A stretch of 35,903 bases of DNA from Granulosicoccus sp. (GCA_013002205.1 JABDKN010000261.1:1-35903), one strand, 5' to 3'. Shown: positions 8,254 through 19,553, counted from the stretch's first letter. The notes: generated by a model from the sequence alone, not told the origin. Numbers and translations are program-made.

Positions 8254-9423
8254 GTGGCCATACCCGAGCTTTTCTGGTTGCTGCTACCGGTCGCTGCTGT
8301 GGCTGGCTGGTTCGCCGCCAAGCGTAGCGACTCCAGGGGACCGGCTGCGTTCTGGGACTACACCAGCAATTTCCATCAGGGCCTGAACGTGCTGCTCTCG
8401 GAGCAGCAGGACAAGGCGCCGGAACTGTTTGACGAGCCTTCCGGTACCAGCCGTGATACGGCGGACACTCATATTGCCCTGGGCAATCTGTATCGGCGTC
8501 GAGGTGATATGGATCGAGCCGTTCTGTTACATCAGAGCGTCATCGACAAGCAGGAACTTCCGGAGGAGGTACGTGCTACGGCGCGTTTCGAACTGGCACG
8601 GGATTATGACTCGGCTGGACTGCTTGATCGCTCAGAACAGGTATTTCGTGAGCTGCTGCGTTCGCCATTCCGGCGTGAGGACGCCTACGCCAGTCTGCTG
8701 CAGTTACATGAACGGGAACACGACTGGGAACAGGCCATCGTAGTGGCCATCGAGTTTTCAAGATCGACCGGCGAAAACCTCAGGTCGCGCATTGCTCATT
8801 ACTATTGCGAACGCGCGGTTCTGGCTGGGAAGGAGTCGCGGGTTGGAGATGCCAGGGCTTTTCTGGAAAAGGCGCGGGAGCACGACCCTGACAGCGCACG
8901 GGCGCTGATGATGCAGGCCTCGGCGGCGCTGGGTGAAGGTGATCATGACCAGTCGTTGTTACTCTACGAACAAGTCGAGTCCCTCAGACCAGAGCTCATG
9001 CCGGAAATAATCGATGCCTGGTTCGCGGCGTTGCAGAGCGCGGGCGATCCGCAGCGTCTGCTGGCTTTCATCAAACGCATTCACGGGCAACGCAATGCGT
9101 ATTCCGTCATCAGAAGCACCCGCGCAGTCATCGCGGATTTGCATGGTTCTGAAGCCGCCGACAGGTTTTTCAAGGAACAGATTCTCAAGCGACCATCCCT
9201 GAAAGGCCTGCGTGACTGGGCACATGACCAGGTCGTCCTGAGCAGGCCCGGCGAGCGCGACAAGGTGCAGGTAATATGCGACCTGCTTGATCAGGTTGTG
9301 GAAGACAAGCCGGCTTATCGCTGTAGATCCTGTGGTTTTCAGGGTAACGTGATGCATTGGCGGTGCCCTGGATGCGGGCATTGGGACAGCGTATCAACCA
9401 TCATCGGCGTGGAAGGCGAATGA
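8254..9423 (+). CDS. lapB: lipopolysaccharide assembly protein B (TPR and rubredoxin-type metal site)
   Basis: Inner-membrane anchored regulator of LPS synthesis; in E. coli it presents LpxC to the FtsH protease. The 389 residues equal the E. coli length. An N-terminal membrane segment (PELFWLLLPVAAVAGWFAA) is followed by tetratricopeptide repeats through about residue 340, then a rubredoxin-like metal-binding end with Cys357, Cys360, Cys371 and Cys374 (CRSC...CPGC). The GTG start at 8254 lies 21 bases after ihfB, leaving no room for lapA, which normally sits between them. The stop overlaps the pyrF start. Confidence 0.95.
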   Translation: MAIPELFWLLLPVAAVAGWFAAKRSDSRGPAAFWDYTSNFHQGLNVLLSEQQDKAPELFDEPSGTSRDTADTHIALGNLYRRRGDMDRAVLLHQSVIDKQELPEEVRATARFELARDYDSAGLLDRSEQVFRELLRSPFRREDAYASLLQLHEREHDWEQAIVVAIEFSRSTGENLRSRIAHYYCERAVLAGKESRVGDARAFLEKAREHDPDSARALMMQASAALGEGDHDQSLLLYEQVESLRPELMPEIIDAWFAALQSAGDPQRLLAFIKRIHGQRNAYSVIRSTRAVIADLHGSEAADRFFKEQILKRPSLKGLRDWAHDQVVLSRPGERDKVQVICDLLDQVVEDKPAYRCRSCGFQGNVMHWRCPGCGHWDSVSTIIGVEGE

Positions 9424-10220
9424 ACAGAATCATTACAGCACTGGATTTTTCCGATCCCGCAGCGGCGCGTGCACTGGTGGCGCGACTTGATCCTGCCCTG
9501 ACGCGACTCAAGATCGGCAACCAGCTCTTTACTCTGGCTGGGCCTGCGCTGGTCGAGGAGTGCCAGAGAGCCGGGTTCGACGTGTTTCTGGATTTGAAAT
9601 ACCACGACATACCCAATACGGTGGCAAGTGCCGTGGAGGCGGCCGCAGCCCTGGGGGCCTGGATGGTCAACGTCCACGCCAGTGGCGGACCCGCCATGCT
9701 GGCAGCCGCCCGCAATGCCGTCAGGCAGTTTGACCGACGCGCTGAACAGGGGGGTGGTACCCGATTGATAGCCGTGACTGTGCTGACCAGCCTGGATCGG
9801 GAGCAACTGGCGTCTGTCGGTGTGGATGTCGAACCCGCGGACCAGGTCTCTCGCCTGGCGGGTCTGGCACGCCAGGCAGGTCTGGATGGCGTGGTCTGCT
9901 CGCCGCACGAAGTCGGTCTCATCCGCTCGATTGCCCGCAACAATTTTCTGACAGTGACGCCGGGAGTGCGGCCGGACCAGGGATCGCAGGGCGCGGTTGG
10001 CGCCATTACAAGCCACGGGGAGCAGCCTGACGACCAACGGCGCACCTTGACGCCTTACGATGCCATTGTCGCAGGCAGTGATTACCTGGTCATCGGCCGA
10101 CCCATCACCCAGGCTCAGTCACCGGTGGATGTGCTGCATGCACTGCACGCCGAGGTGCAGATTGCCGCCTCCCAGGTCGCCGCAACCCTGTCCGGCAATG
10201 CCACCGCTGGCGACGCATGA
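9420..10220 (+). CDS. pyrF: orotidine 5'-phosphate decarboxylase
   Basis: Last step of UMP synthesis: decarboxylates OMP. Read from ATG 9420 it has 266 residues (E. coli 245). Active-site motifs are intact: Asp9 in ITALDF, Lys31 in RLKIG, and the catalytic Asp58-x-Lys60-xx-Asp63 set in FLDLKYHDIPNTV. The phosphate-binding end reads TVTPGVRPD and, later, DYLVIGRPITQA. The extra length is mostly a C-terminal tail after the last barrel helix. The ATG overlaps the lapB stop, and the pyrF stop overlaps the next start, so the three genes are translationally linked. The longer frame from 9357 is lapB sequence in another frame. Confidence 0.96.
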   Translation: MNRIITALDFSDPAAARALVARLDPALTRLKIGNQLFTLAGPALVEECQRAGFDVFLDLKYHDIPNTVASAVEAAAALGAWMVNVHASGGPAMLAAARNAVRQFDRRAEQGGGTRLIAVTVLTSLDREQLASVGVDVEPADQVSRLAGLARQAGLDGVVCSPHEVGLIRSIARNNFLTVTPGVRPDQGSQGAVGAITSHGEQPDDQRRTLTPYDAIVAGSDYLVIGRPITQAQSPVDVLHALHAEVQIAASQVAATLSGNATAGDA

Positions 10221-10819
10221 GCACCGACAACAAGGTTTATATTTCTGCGCAGCAATTGCTGGAGGACTCTCTGGAGCTGGGGCGACAGATACTGGCCAGT
10301 GGTTTCCGGCCCAATTTCATCGTGGGTGTCTGGCGCGGAGGTACGCCGGTGGGCATCATGGTTCAGGAGCTGCTGGATTTCTATGGCGTGGAGACAGACC
10401 ATATCTCCATCCGCACCTCCAGTTATGCCGGTATCAACAAGCGTGAGAGCAAGGTGCGCGTGCACGGCCTGAACTACCTTACGCAGAAGATGAATGCCGA
10501 GGATTCCATGTTGATCGTCGATGATGTCTTCGATACCGGTCTCAGCGTCAAGGCGATCATCGACAAGATGACCGTTCGCTCGCGCAGAAACCTGCCGCAT
10601 GATGTCCGTGTCGCGACCGCCTACTTCAAGCCCGGCAAGAACCGCACGGACTTCGAGCCTGATTACTGCGCGCACAGGACCGATGACTGGCTGATTTTCC
10701 CACACGAAATGGAAGGGCTGTCGCTGTCAGAGATAAAGGAGAACAAGCCCCACCTGATACCGGTCATGGATGCACTGGACGGTATCATCAGGCCGGCAAA
10801 GCTGCGCCAGGAGCGCTGA
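10217..10819 (+). CDS. purine-type phosphoribosyltransferase (hypoxanthine/guanine or xanthine)
   Basis: Likely salvages a purine base to its nucleotide with phosphoribosyl pyrophosphate. In the 200-residue product the PRPP loop MLIVDDVFDTGLSV (about residues 97-110) is the diagnostic motif: two acidic residues followed by Asp-Thr-Gly. The N-terminal FIVGVWRGGTPVG is the usual pyrophosphate-binding loop of type I enzymes, and DWLIFPHEME is a base-side segment. Whether it prefers hypoxanthine, guanine or xanthine cannot be told, so no symbol is given. The ATG overlaps the pyrF stop (ATGA), placing pyrimidine synthesis and purine salvage on one transcript. A non-nucleotide role for such an enzyme is possible but unsupported. 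Confidence 0.85.
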   Translation: MSTDNKVYISAQQLLEDSLELGRQILASGFRPNFIVGVWRGGTPVGIMVQELLDFYGVETDHISIRTSSYAGINKRESKVRVHGLNYLTQKMNAEDSMLIVDDVFDTGLSVKAIIDKMTVRSRRNLPHDVRVATAYFKPGKNRTDFEPDYCAHRTDDWLIFPHEMEGLSLSEIKENKPHLIPVMDALDGIIRPAKLRQER

Positions 10820-10938
10820 ACCCCGATCCGCTCGCGGCGCTCTGCGAGGTCCGACCCGCAGGGTTCGACGCCGCCAATCCTGCGTCCATGCCTGCCAGTC
10901 ATATGGGCAAAAACGCGTAAATTTTATTACACCGGAAC

Positions 10939-10967
10939 TTGTCGTGGCCGCGCAACTTGCCTACACT
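10939..10967 (+). promoter_or_regulatory. sigma-70 promoter for tRNA-Leu(CAA)
   Basis: TTGTCG (10939-10944) and TACACT (10962-10967) are separated by exactly 17 bases. A GC-rich stretch (GCGGCTGCGC) follows, and the tRNA begins at 10979. GC-rich discriminators are typical of stringently controlled stable-RNA promoters. Confidence 0.7.
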
Positions 10968-10978
10968 GCGGCTGCGCT

Positions 10979-11065
10979 GCCGGAGTGGTGGAATTGGTAG
11001 ACACGCCGGATTCAAAATCCGGTTCTGGAAACAGAGTGCGAGTTCAAGTCTCGCCTCCGGCACCA
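10979..11065 (+). tRNA. tRNA-Leu (anticodon CAA)
   Basis: 87 bases including an encoded CCA. Acceptor GCCGGAG pairs with CTCCGGC. The anticodon stem CCGGA/TCCGG closes loop TTCAAAA, giving CAA, which reads UUG. The long variable arm expected of leucine tRNA is present (TTCTGGAAACAGAG region), and the T arm carries GTTCAAGTC. Confidence 0.97.
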
Positions 11066-11117
11066 AGCGCCTGTAGCCCCTGTTCTTCCCACCTGCCTGC
11101 TGACGACTGCCCACATC

Positions 11118-13444
<2,327 letters not shown>

Positions 13445-13510
13445 TTTACCCGGAACTCGTGTCACCCTGGCAAGGGGTTGTCGCAAACGCGCGGCGCCGG
13501 CTCAGGTCTA

Positions 13511-13519
13511 TGGCATAAT
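13511..13519 (+). promoter_or_regulatory. possible extended -10 promoter element for yajC-secDF
   Basis: TGGCATAAT (TGn then CATAAT) lies 40 bases ahead of yajC. No good -35 hexamer sits at the usual distance, as is common for extended -10 promoters. Read by eye only. Confidence 0.3.
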
Positions 13520-13558
13520 TGCGCGTTACTTTCCGCCTCCACTCCAAGAGTCAACCAC

Positions 13559-13885
13559 ATGGATTTCTTCATCAGTAATGCTTATGCCCAGGGTGCCGCT
13601 GCTCCTGGCGGTTCCCTGCTGGGTATTCTGCCGCTGCTGCTCATGCTGCCGGTTTTCTACTTCCTCATGATTCGTCCGCAGCAAAAACGCATGAAGGAAC
13701 ACAAGACCATGGTGGCTGCCTTGAAAAAGGGCGATGAAGTCGTTACCAATGGTGGATTGGGCGGCACCGTCACCAAGGTGGGTGATGCGTACCTGACCAT
13801 GCGGGTTGCAGATAATGTCGAAGTCAATGTGCAGAAGCATGCGGTTGCGGCATTGCTGCCCTCCGGAACACTGAAAAGCATCTGA
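13559..13885 (+). CDS. yajC: Sec translocon accessory subunit YajC
   Basis: Small inner-membrane protein that associates with SecDF and the SecYEG channel. The 108 residues match the family (E. coli 110). A single membrane segment (about residues 20-40, LLGILPLLLMLPVFYFLMIRPQQKR) is followed by a small cytoplasmic domain with the conserved KKGDEVVTNGGLGGTVTKV. ATG 13559 has AAGAG upstream; the frame from 13478 adds 27 unrelated residues. The order queA-tgt-yajC-secD-secF is the usual one. Confidence 0.96.
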   Translation: MDFFISNAYAQGAAAPGGSLLGILPLLLMLPVFYFLMIRPQQKRMKEHKTMVAALKKGDEVVTNGGLGGTVTKVGDAYLTMRVADNVEVNVQKHAVAALLPSGTLKSI

Positions 13886-13937
13886 TCCGTTTTACCCGCT
13901 CTGTCCATACCGGACACGGTCAACCTGGACGCACTGC

Positions 13938-15755
13938 ATGACCAATACCAATCCGCTCTGGAAAACCTTGCTGCTGGCAGTGGTTTTACTCGTGGGCGTG
14001 TTGTTCGCATTGCCCAATCTGTTTGGCAGCGACCCGGCCGTACAGATATCGGCGCGCTCTGCCGAACTGACCACCGAGGATGTCAGTCGGTTCAGCAAGG
14101 TCCTGTCCGATGCCGGCTTTACCGATGTCGAGGTTCGCGAGGAAGATGGACGCTACCTGGCGTTGTTCGATAACGAGGATGACCAGATTCGCGCACGTGA
14201 CGTACTGGCGGACAAACTGGATCCGAATACCTACATTACGGCCCTGAATCTGGTGGATGCCAGCCCCGCCTGGTTGCGCAGTATTGCTGCCCCGATGTAT
14301 CTCGGACTGGATCTGCGCGGTGGCGTGCACTTTCTGATGGAAGTGGACATGGGTGCCGCCATCGATACGGCAGAGGAGCGATTCATTCCGGCCTGGAAGC
14401 GCGATGTGAGAGAGGCAGGCATTCGGCGCACCTCGATCCAGCACACTGACGGGGTACTCAGTGCACGCTTCAGGGACGTGGCAGATCGCGACCGGATGCT
14501 GGACAAGTTCAGGGATGAGGGCGGTGATCTGGACTTCGAGACCTCGGAGGAAGGCGAGTTTGCCTACATTACCGCCAACCTGACCGAGGCGGCGGCAGAA
14601 GAGGAACAGCGCGCCGCCCTGCAGCAGAATATCGTGACGTTGCGAAATCGGATCAATGAGCTGGGAGTCTCTGAACCCGTCATCCAGCAACAGGGGCTGG
14701 ACCGGATCGTCGTACAGCTGCCAGGTGTGCAGGACACCGCCCGTGCCAAGGAGATACTCGGTGCGACTGCGACACTGGAATATCGACTGGTATCCACGCG
14801 TTCCGATGCGCGCCCCTACAAGCGCCGTGAGGACGGTTCGACCATCATGCTCGACCGCGACATCATCGTCACCGGTGACCAGATCAAAGGCGCCTCGTCG
14901 GGTATCGATCAGCAGACCGGTACCCCGGCCGTGTTCGTCAACCTGGACAATGCAGGTGCACGCCGCATGCAGGAAGTCACCCAGGACAACGTGGGTAACC
15001 TGATGGCGGTGGTCTACATCGAAAATCGTATCGACAACGTCGAGATCAACGGTGAACTGGTCAAGAAGGTCACCAAGGTCGAGGAAGTCATCAACGCTGC
15101 GACCATACGCGATGTGTTGAGTCATCGATTCCAGACGACAGGCCTGGGCGCGCAGGAAGCATCGGATCTGGCACTGCTGCTGCGTGCCGGTGCTCTCAAG
15201 GCACCCGTACAGATTGTCGAAGAACGGACAGTAGGCCCGAGCCTGGGCAGGGACAACATTCGTCAGGGATTCCTGTCCGCGGTGGCTGGACTTGCCATCG
15301 TGGTGGTTTTCATGGCGGTGTACTATCGGGTATTCGGCATCATTGCCGGGTTTGCCCTGATTACCAATGTGGTGCTGATCGTAGCAGTGCTGGGCGCGCT
15401 GACGGCAACGCTGACACTGCCGGGCATTGCCGGCATCGTCCTGACCGTCGGGATGGCGGTGGATGCAAACGTACTGATCTTCGAACGTATCCGTGAGGAG
15501 TTGAGGAGCGGGACGGCTGTCCAGGCGGCCATCAGCGCAGGCTATGACAAGGCTTTTTCGACCATTGCGGATGCAAACGTCACCACACTGATCGCTGCCA
15601 TCGTTCTGTTCAGCCTGGGTACCGGTCCGATCAAGGGATTTGCGATCACGCTGTGTATCGGTATTTTGACATCCATGTTCACAGCCATATTCGGTACGCG
15701 CGTCATCGTCAATGCTCTGTATGGGGGACGACGACTCAGTGCGTTGCCCATCTGA
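13938..15755 (+). CDS. secD: protein translocase subunit SecD
   Basis: RND-family partner of SecF that uses the proton gradient to help pull exported proteins into the periplasm. The 605 residues fit (E. coli 615). One N-terminal membrane segment (LWKTLLLAVVLLVGVLFALPNLF) precedes a large periplasmic part starting with the conserved LGLDLRGGVHFLMEVD and NRINELGVSEPVIQQQG. Five C-terminal membrane segments carry the family block GIVLTVGMAVDANVLIFERI, whose Asp is the proposed proton-path residue. secF follows after about 100 bases, so the two are probably co-transcribed. Confidence 0.97.
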   Translation: MTNTNPLWKTLLLAVVLLVGVLFALPNLFGSDPAVQISARSAELTTEDVSRFSKVLSDAGFTDVEVREEDGRYLALFDNEDDQIRARDVLADKLDPNTYITALNLVDASPAWLRSIAAPMYLGLDLRGGVHFLMEVDMGAAIDTAEERFIPAWKRDVREAGIRRTSIQHTDGVLSARFRDVADRDRMLDKFRDEGGDLDFETSEEGEFAYITANLTEAAAEEEQRAALQQNIVTLRNRINELGVSEPVIQQQGLDRIVVQLPGVQDTARAKEILGATATLEYRLVSTRSDARPYKRREDGSTIMLDRDIIVTGDQIKGASSGIDQQTGTPAVFVNLDNAGARRMQEVTQDNVGNLMAVVYIENRIDNVEINGELVKKVTKVEEVINAATIRDVLSHRFQTTGLGAQEASDLALLLRAGALKAPVQIVEERTVGPSLGRDNIRQGFLSAVAGLAIVVVFMAVYYRVFGIIAGFALITNVVLIVAVLGALTATLTLPGIAGIVLTVGMAVDANVLIFERIREELRSGTAVQAAISAGYDKAFSTIADANVTTLIAAIVLFSLGTGPIKGFAITLCIGILTSMFTAIFGTRVIVNALYGGRRLSALPI

Positions 15756-15854
15756 TCAGTGTCGCTCCGCTCGTCAACCTTGCGTACCGGTTCGCTCGCG
15801 CAGCACTTTTCATAACTCAGCTCATCGCCACTGCGATGTACCCGGGGCCCTTCC

Positions 15855-16799
15855 ATGCGTAGTCTGATCAGCGACACCAATTTCAATTTCATGGGCCGTT
15901 ACCGGGCCTTTTTCATGGTGTCGGCTGCGATGCTGGCGGTTGCCATTCTGGCCATTGCCATCCGTGGTCTTAACCTGGGCGTCGATTTTACCGGTGGCTA
16001 CACCATCGAAGTGGGTTACGAGCAGCCCGCCGATCTCAATGCCATACGGGCAGCCCTCGTCCAGGCACAACTGCCGGATTCCCAGGTGCAGGCATTCGGC
16101 ACCAGTACCGAGGTACTGATTCGCATGGCGCCGGCGAAAGGCGACGGAGGCAGCAGTGCCAAAGTCAGTGATGAAGTGCTGCGGGTGCTCTCCGAATCCA
16201 GTGACTCCGCCATCTCCATGCGTCGGGTGGAATTCGTCGGGCCGCAGGTAGGTGAAGAACTACGTGAAAAGGGTGGCCTTGCCATGCTCACCGCGTTGTT
16301 CGGGATCATCCTCTACATTTGGTTCCGGTTCGAGAAGAAGTTCTCCATCGGCTCCGTGCTGGCGCTGGTTCACGATGTGATCATCACGGTCGGGGTCTTC
16401 GCACTGTTCCAGATCGAATTCGACCTGACGATACTGGCAGCCTTGCTGGCGGTAATCGGCTATTCACTCAATGACACCATCGTGGTATTCGATCGGATCC
16501 GTGAAAACTTCCGGCTGATGAGAACCGGCACGCCGGAAGAAGTCATGAACGATTCGATCAACCAGACGCTGTCCCGTACCGTCATCACCTCCGGTACCAC
16601 CTTGCTGGTCCTGTTTGCCCTGCTGCTGTTCGGTGGCAAGATCATCAGCGGATTTGCCCTGGCATTGATCATCGGCATAGTCGTCGGTACCTACTCGTCG
16701 ATTTTCGTCGCCAGCGCGGCCGTCCTGCACCTGGGTGTGACCAGGGAAGATCTGATGCCGGTGGAAAAGGAAGGCGCCGACATGGATGCCATGCCCTGA
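15855..16799 (+). CDS. secF: protein translocase subunit SecF
   Basis: Partner of SecD in Sec-dependent export. The 314-residue protein has an N-terminal membrane segment (FFMVSAAMLAVAILAIAI), the periplasmic signature LGVDFTGGYTIEV, a short P4 domain ending MRRVEFVGPQVGEELREKGGLAML, and five C-terminal membrane segments. VIGYSLNDTIVVFDRIRENF is the SecF counterpart of the SecD proton block. The sequence ends in a short acidic tail. The gene is convergent with suhB, with a hairpin between. Confidence 0.97.
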   Translation: MRSLISDTNFNFMGRYRAFFMVSAAMLAVAILAIAIRGLNLGVDFTGGYTIEVGYEQPADLNAIRAALVQAQLPDSQVQAFGTSTEVLIRMAPAKGDGGSSAKVSDEVLRVLSESSDSAISMRRVEFVGPQVGEELREKGGLAMLTALFGIILYIWFRFEKKFSIGSVLALVHDVIITVGVFALFQIEFDLTILAALLAVIGYSLNDTIVVFDRIRENFRLMRTGTPEEVMNDSINQTLSRTVITSGTTLLVLFALLLFGGKIISGFALALIIGIVVGTYSSIFVASAAVLHLGVTREDLMPVEKEGADMDAMP

Positions 16800-16891
16800 A
16801 TCCGACAATGTATAGGCCGCCGGCTGGTCAGAAACCCGGTTGAGCGGCGGTTTGCGGGCGCTTGGCAGCGCTCTGCAGGTCGGAAGCGCTA

Positions 16892-16918
16892 GGCAGGTCG
16901 GACCACGACTGACCTGCC
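16892..16918. terminator. hairpin between convergent secF and suhB, likely terminator
   Basis: GGCAGGTCGG (16892-16901) pairs with CTGACCTGCC (16909-16918), 10 bp with one G-T pair and a 7-base loop. It sits between the 3' ends of two convergent genes. The following CTTGGTTATT is only weakly T-rich, so efficiency is uncertain. Confidence 0.5.
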
Positions 16919-16927
16919 CTTGGTTAT

Positions 16928-17755
16928 TCAGGTGGAGTCCTGGTGACGTGTTACGCTGCTGTGGCGGGCTGCCGACAACGGTTTCATGATCTCAAGCATC
17001 TGGTGATGCACTTTTGGCGAGGCAGCAATGACTTCACCGTCGTCCAGCCAGTTATCACCGCCTGTAAAATCATTGACCAGCCCGCCTGCTTCCCTGACGA
17101 TCAATCCCCCTGCGGCCATGTCCCAGCTCTTCAGGCCCGTCAGCCAGCATCCATCCAGGCGTCCTGCCGCCACGTAGGCCAGGTCCAGTGCCGCTGAGCC
17201 CAGTCGCCGCACACCACCGGAGCGCTCCGTGAAGTGTCGGGATGTGCGCTGATAGAAGTCCAGGTCCTGGCCATCACGATAGGGAAAGCCCGAACCCAGC
17301 AGGGCATTCTCCAGTAGTCGGATACTGGACACGCGTAGTCGCTTGCTATCCAGAAACGCGCCGTCACCCTTGCCTGCGGTAAAGAGTTCCTGCCTCATGG
17401 GATCGTATATGACGGCCTGAAAAAGTCGCCCCTTCTGCATCAACGCTATGGAGACGCTGAAATGTGGCAGGCCATGTATGAAGTTGGTGGTGCCGTCAAG
17501 CGGATCGATTATCCAGCGAAATTCAGCCGTTTCCTCGCCGATCAAGCCGCTTTCCTCACATAGGAAGGCGTGATCGGGGTAGGAGCGTCTCAAGGTGCCG
17601 ACGATTTCCGCCTCTGCCTTGCGATCGATCTCGGTGACATAATCATTGCGCTGCTTTTTCTCGATACTCATCGGATCGAATCGATCAACGTTCTGAGTGA
17701 TGACCTTGCCGGCTGCGCGAGCAGCGCGGATGCCGATGTTGAGCATCGGGTGCAT
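16928..17755 (-). CDS. suhB: inositol-1-monophosphatase family protein SuhB
   Basis: Magnesium-dependent inositol monophosphatase family. In E. coli the protein also joins the ribosomal-RNA antitermination complex. I start at the ATG at 17755-17753, giving 275 residues beginning MHPMLNIGIRAARAAG, nearly the E. coli start; the longer frame from 17806 adds 17 residues with no support. Metal-binding motifs are complete: FLCEESG, WIIDPLDGTTNF and SWDMAAGGLIVREAGG. It is transcribed away from trmJ, and the 94-base space between them must hold both promoters. The placement beside secDF and trmJ is as in pseudomonads. Confidence 0.95.
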   Translation of the reverse strand: MHPMLNIGIRAARAAGKVITQNVDRFDPMSIEKKQRNDYVTEIDRKAEAEIVGTLRRSYPDHAFLCEESGLIGEETAEFRWIIDPLDGTTNFIHGLPHFSVSIALMQKGRLFQAVIYDPMRQELFTAGKGDGAFLDSKRLRVSSIRLLENALLGSGFPYRDGQDLDFYQRTSRHFTERSGGVRRLGSAALDLAYVAAGRLDGCWLTGLKSWDMAAGGLIVREAGGLVNDFTGGDNWLDDGEVIAASPKVHHQMLEIMKPLSAARHSSVTRHQDST

Positions 17756-17826
17756 GGCAGATTCGCCTGTCGTGGGAGTGGTTGCATAGTGTAGTGCCAA
17801 ACACACCTGGATCTGCAGGCAGGAGC

Positions 17827-17838
17827 GTCACTTGTGAC
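17827..17838. promoter_or_regulatory. short palindrome in the suhB-trmJ divergent region
   Basis: GTCAC-TT-GTGAC has 5-base arms and lies 11 bases before the trmJ start. It could be an operator half-site pair, but it is short enough to be chance, and no regulator is suggested. Confidence 0.25.
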
Positions 17839-17849
17839 ATCATTCCTCC

Positions 17850-18644
17850 ATGAGTGTAGAAATCGTATTCGTAATGGTGGGCACGACCCACACAGGCAAT
17901 CTGGGAGCAGCGGCACGAGCCATGAAGACCATGGGTTTCAGCCGGCTGCGACTGGTGGATACCTGTGCGCATCTGTCAGCGGAGGCCCTGGCCCGATCCT
18001 CGGGCGCCAACGATGTGCTGCAGGAGGCACAACGCTGCGATACGTTGCAGGAAGCCGTGGCCGATTGTCACATCGTGGTTGGCACCAGTGCCAGGGCAAG
18101 ACAGCTGTCAGTGCCATTGCGCTCCTGCCGGAGCATTGCTGAGGAATTGCGTGAGTTGTCGGGAGTCGGTTCGCCAGACCAGACCGTGGCAATGGTCTTT
18201 GGTCAGGAACGATCCGGATTGAGCAATGAATCACTGGACCTGTGTACGCGACTGCTGCGAATCCCCTGCAATCCGGATTTTTCGTCGCTTAACCTGGGAA
18301 GCGCAGTTCAGGTGGTTGCCTACGAACTGTCGCAATCGCTGCAGTCGATTCCGCTGGGAGCGCCTCTGCCTCAGCCCGGTAAATGGAAAGGGTCGACCGC
18401 AAAGGACAGCCCGCCGGTGCCGTCCGCCGATCCCGATGAATTGCCGGCTACCAGTGAAGCCATGGAGCATTTCTTCGAGCACCTGGATAGAGTCATGATA
18501 AATACAGGATTCCTGGACCCGGACAATCCCCGGCTGCTGCGCAGGCGACTGCGTCGCTATTTCGAATCCCATCGTCCGCTGGGTAGCGAGCTGGCCATTT
18601 TCAGAGGCATTCTGTCGTCTGTTGAAAACCCCAGAAAGCGCTGA
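17850..18644 (+). CDS. trmJ: tRNA (cytidine/uridine-2'-O-)-methyltransferase TrmJ
   Basis: SPOUT-class enzyme that methylates the ribose at position 32 of several tRNAs. The 264 residues (E. coli 246) carry the family blocks: [23 protein letters not shown] at the N-terminus, then the knot-forming [19 protein letters not shown] and [23 protein letters not shown], which bind S-adenosylmethionine. The C-terminal part (after about residue 180) is the helical extension typical of TrmJ; its linker is rich in Pro, Lys and Ser. The ATG at 17850 has a pyrimidine-rich leader (TCATTCCTCC) and no visible ribosome site. Confidence 0.93.
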   Translation: MSVEIVFVMVGTTHTGNLGAAARAMKTMGFSRLRLVDTCAHLSAEALARSSGANDVLQEAQRCDTLQEAVADCHIVVGTSARARQLSVPLRSCRSIAEELRELSGVGSPDQTVAMVFGQERSGLSNESLDLCTRLLRIPCNPDFSSLNLGSAVQVVAYELSQSLQSIPLGAPLPQPGKWKGSTAKDSPPVPSADPDELPATSEAMEHFFEHLDRVMINTGFLDPDNPRLLRRRLRRYFESHRPLGSELAIFRGILSSVENPRKR

Positions 18645-18716
18645 CAGGGTGGGGCAGGCAGCCGCGCTGCCAGTCGATTGTGCGTGGCAGTCATGCAACC
18701 CTGTCATCGGCTGGTA

Positions 18717-18743
18717 TCGACAGAGGATTTTTCAGCGTACAAT
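18717..18743 (+). promoter_or_regulatory. possible promoter for cysE
   Basis: TACAAT (18738-18743) is a good -10. TCGACA (18717-18722) differs from TTGACA by one base, but the spacer is only 15. It lies 39 bases ahead of the cysE ATG. Confidence 0.35.
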
Positions 18744-18781
18744 ATCCGACCAATTCAGTAGGATTTACGGGTTCGACCATC

Positions 18782-19480
18782 ATGTGGCAGCTAATTAAAG
18801 AGGACGTAACCTGCGTCTTCGACCGGGATCCAGCCGCGCGTAATGTCTTTGATGTACTTACCTGCTATTCGGGTGTACACGCGATCCTGTTCCACCGCAT
18901 CAACCACTGGCTGTGGGGACGCGGATTTCGGTGGCCTGCACGCTTCGGTGGCAACATAGCCCGGTGGCTCACCGGTATCGAAATTCATCCGGGTGCGCGT
19001 ATCGGACGTCGTTTCTTCGTCGATCACGGCACCGGCGTCGTCATTGGTGAGACCGCTGAAATAGGCGACGATGTCACGCTTTACCAGGGCGTGACACTGG
19101 GCGGCCGCACGCTGAGCCCCGGAAAACGGCATCCGACACTGGGTAATAATGTCGTGGTGGGTGCCGGCGCCAAGATACTGGGGCCATTTACGGTGTCCGA
19201 TGATGCGCGCATTGGTTCCAATGCCGTTGTGCTCGAGGCAGTCCCTGCCGGTGCGACAGTGGTCGGTGTACCGGGACGCATCGTTCGCTGCCGGGATCGG
19301 AACGCCCGGTGTCTGGAACTGGTCCAGGGCTCGGGATCCGCTGAAAGGAAGCAGACATTCGATGCTTACGGTGTGGCGGGCGAAACCGACGACCCGGTCG
19401 AAATGGCCGTTGAGCAATTGCAGATTCAGGTAGCTCAGTTGCGCGCAGAACTTGATCGGCTCAACAAGAAAGCAGGGTGA
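18782..19480 (+). CDS. cysE: serine O-acetyltransferase
   Basis: Acetylates L-serine with acetyl-CoA, the first committed step to cysteine. Read from ATG 18782 it has 232 residues, shorter than E. coli CysE (273) and of the compact type found next to isc clusters in Pseudomonas and Azotobacter. A helical N-terminal part ([21 protein letters not shown]...) precedes the left-handed hexapeptide helix, marked by [23 protein letters not shown] with the catalytic His, then [11 protein letters not shown] and the [16 protein letters not shown] turns. The last 60 residues end in a predicted coiled coil ([18 protein letters not shown]). The frame from 18680 adds 34 unsupported residues. It sits 113 bases ahead of iscR, so cysteine supply and the cysteine-using IscS are neighbours. 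Confidence 0.94.
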   Translation: MWQLIKEDVTCVFDRDPAARNVFDVLTCYSGVHAILFHRINHWLWGRGFRWPARFGGNIARWLTGIEIHPGARIGRRFFVDHGTGVVIGETAEIGDDVTLYQGVTLGGRTLSPGKRHPTLGNNVVVGAGAKILGPFTVSDDARIGSNAVVLEAVPAGATVVGVPGRIVRCRDRNARCLELVQGSGSAERKQTFDAYGVAGETDDPVEMAVEQLQIQVAQLRAELDRLNKKAG

Positions 19481-19528
19481 TCGAGCGGCTGTGGCGCTGA
19501 AGGCTTGTTATTTTCCGGATCGATCATA

Positions 19529-19553
19529 ATACTTGACTAATTTACTAGGTTAT
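19529..19553 (+). promoter_or_regulatory. IscR-type 1 binding site ahead of iscR
   Basis: ATACTTGACTAATTTACTAGGTTAT, split as ATACTTGACTAATT plus TACTAGGTTAT, matches 22 of 25 positions of the published type 1 IscR consensus as I remember it. The embedded TTGACT (19533-19538) could serve as the -35, so a bound regulator would block polymerase. It lies 41 bases before the iscR start. In E. coli, cluster-loaded IscR represses its own operon through such a site. Confidence 0.7.
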
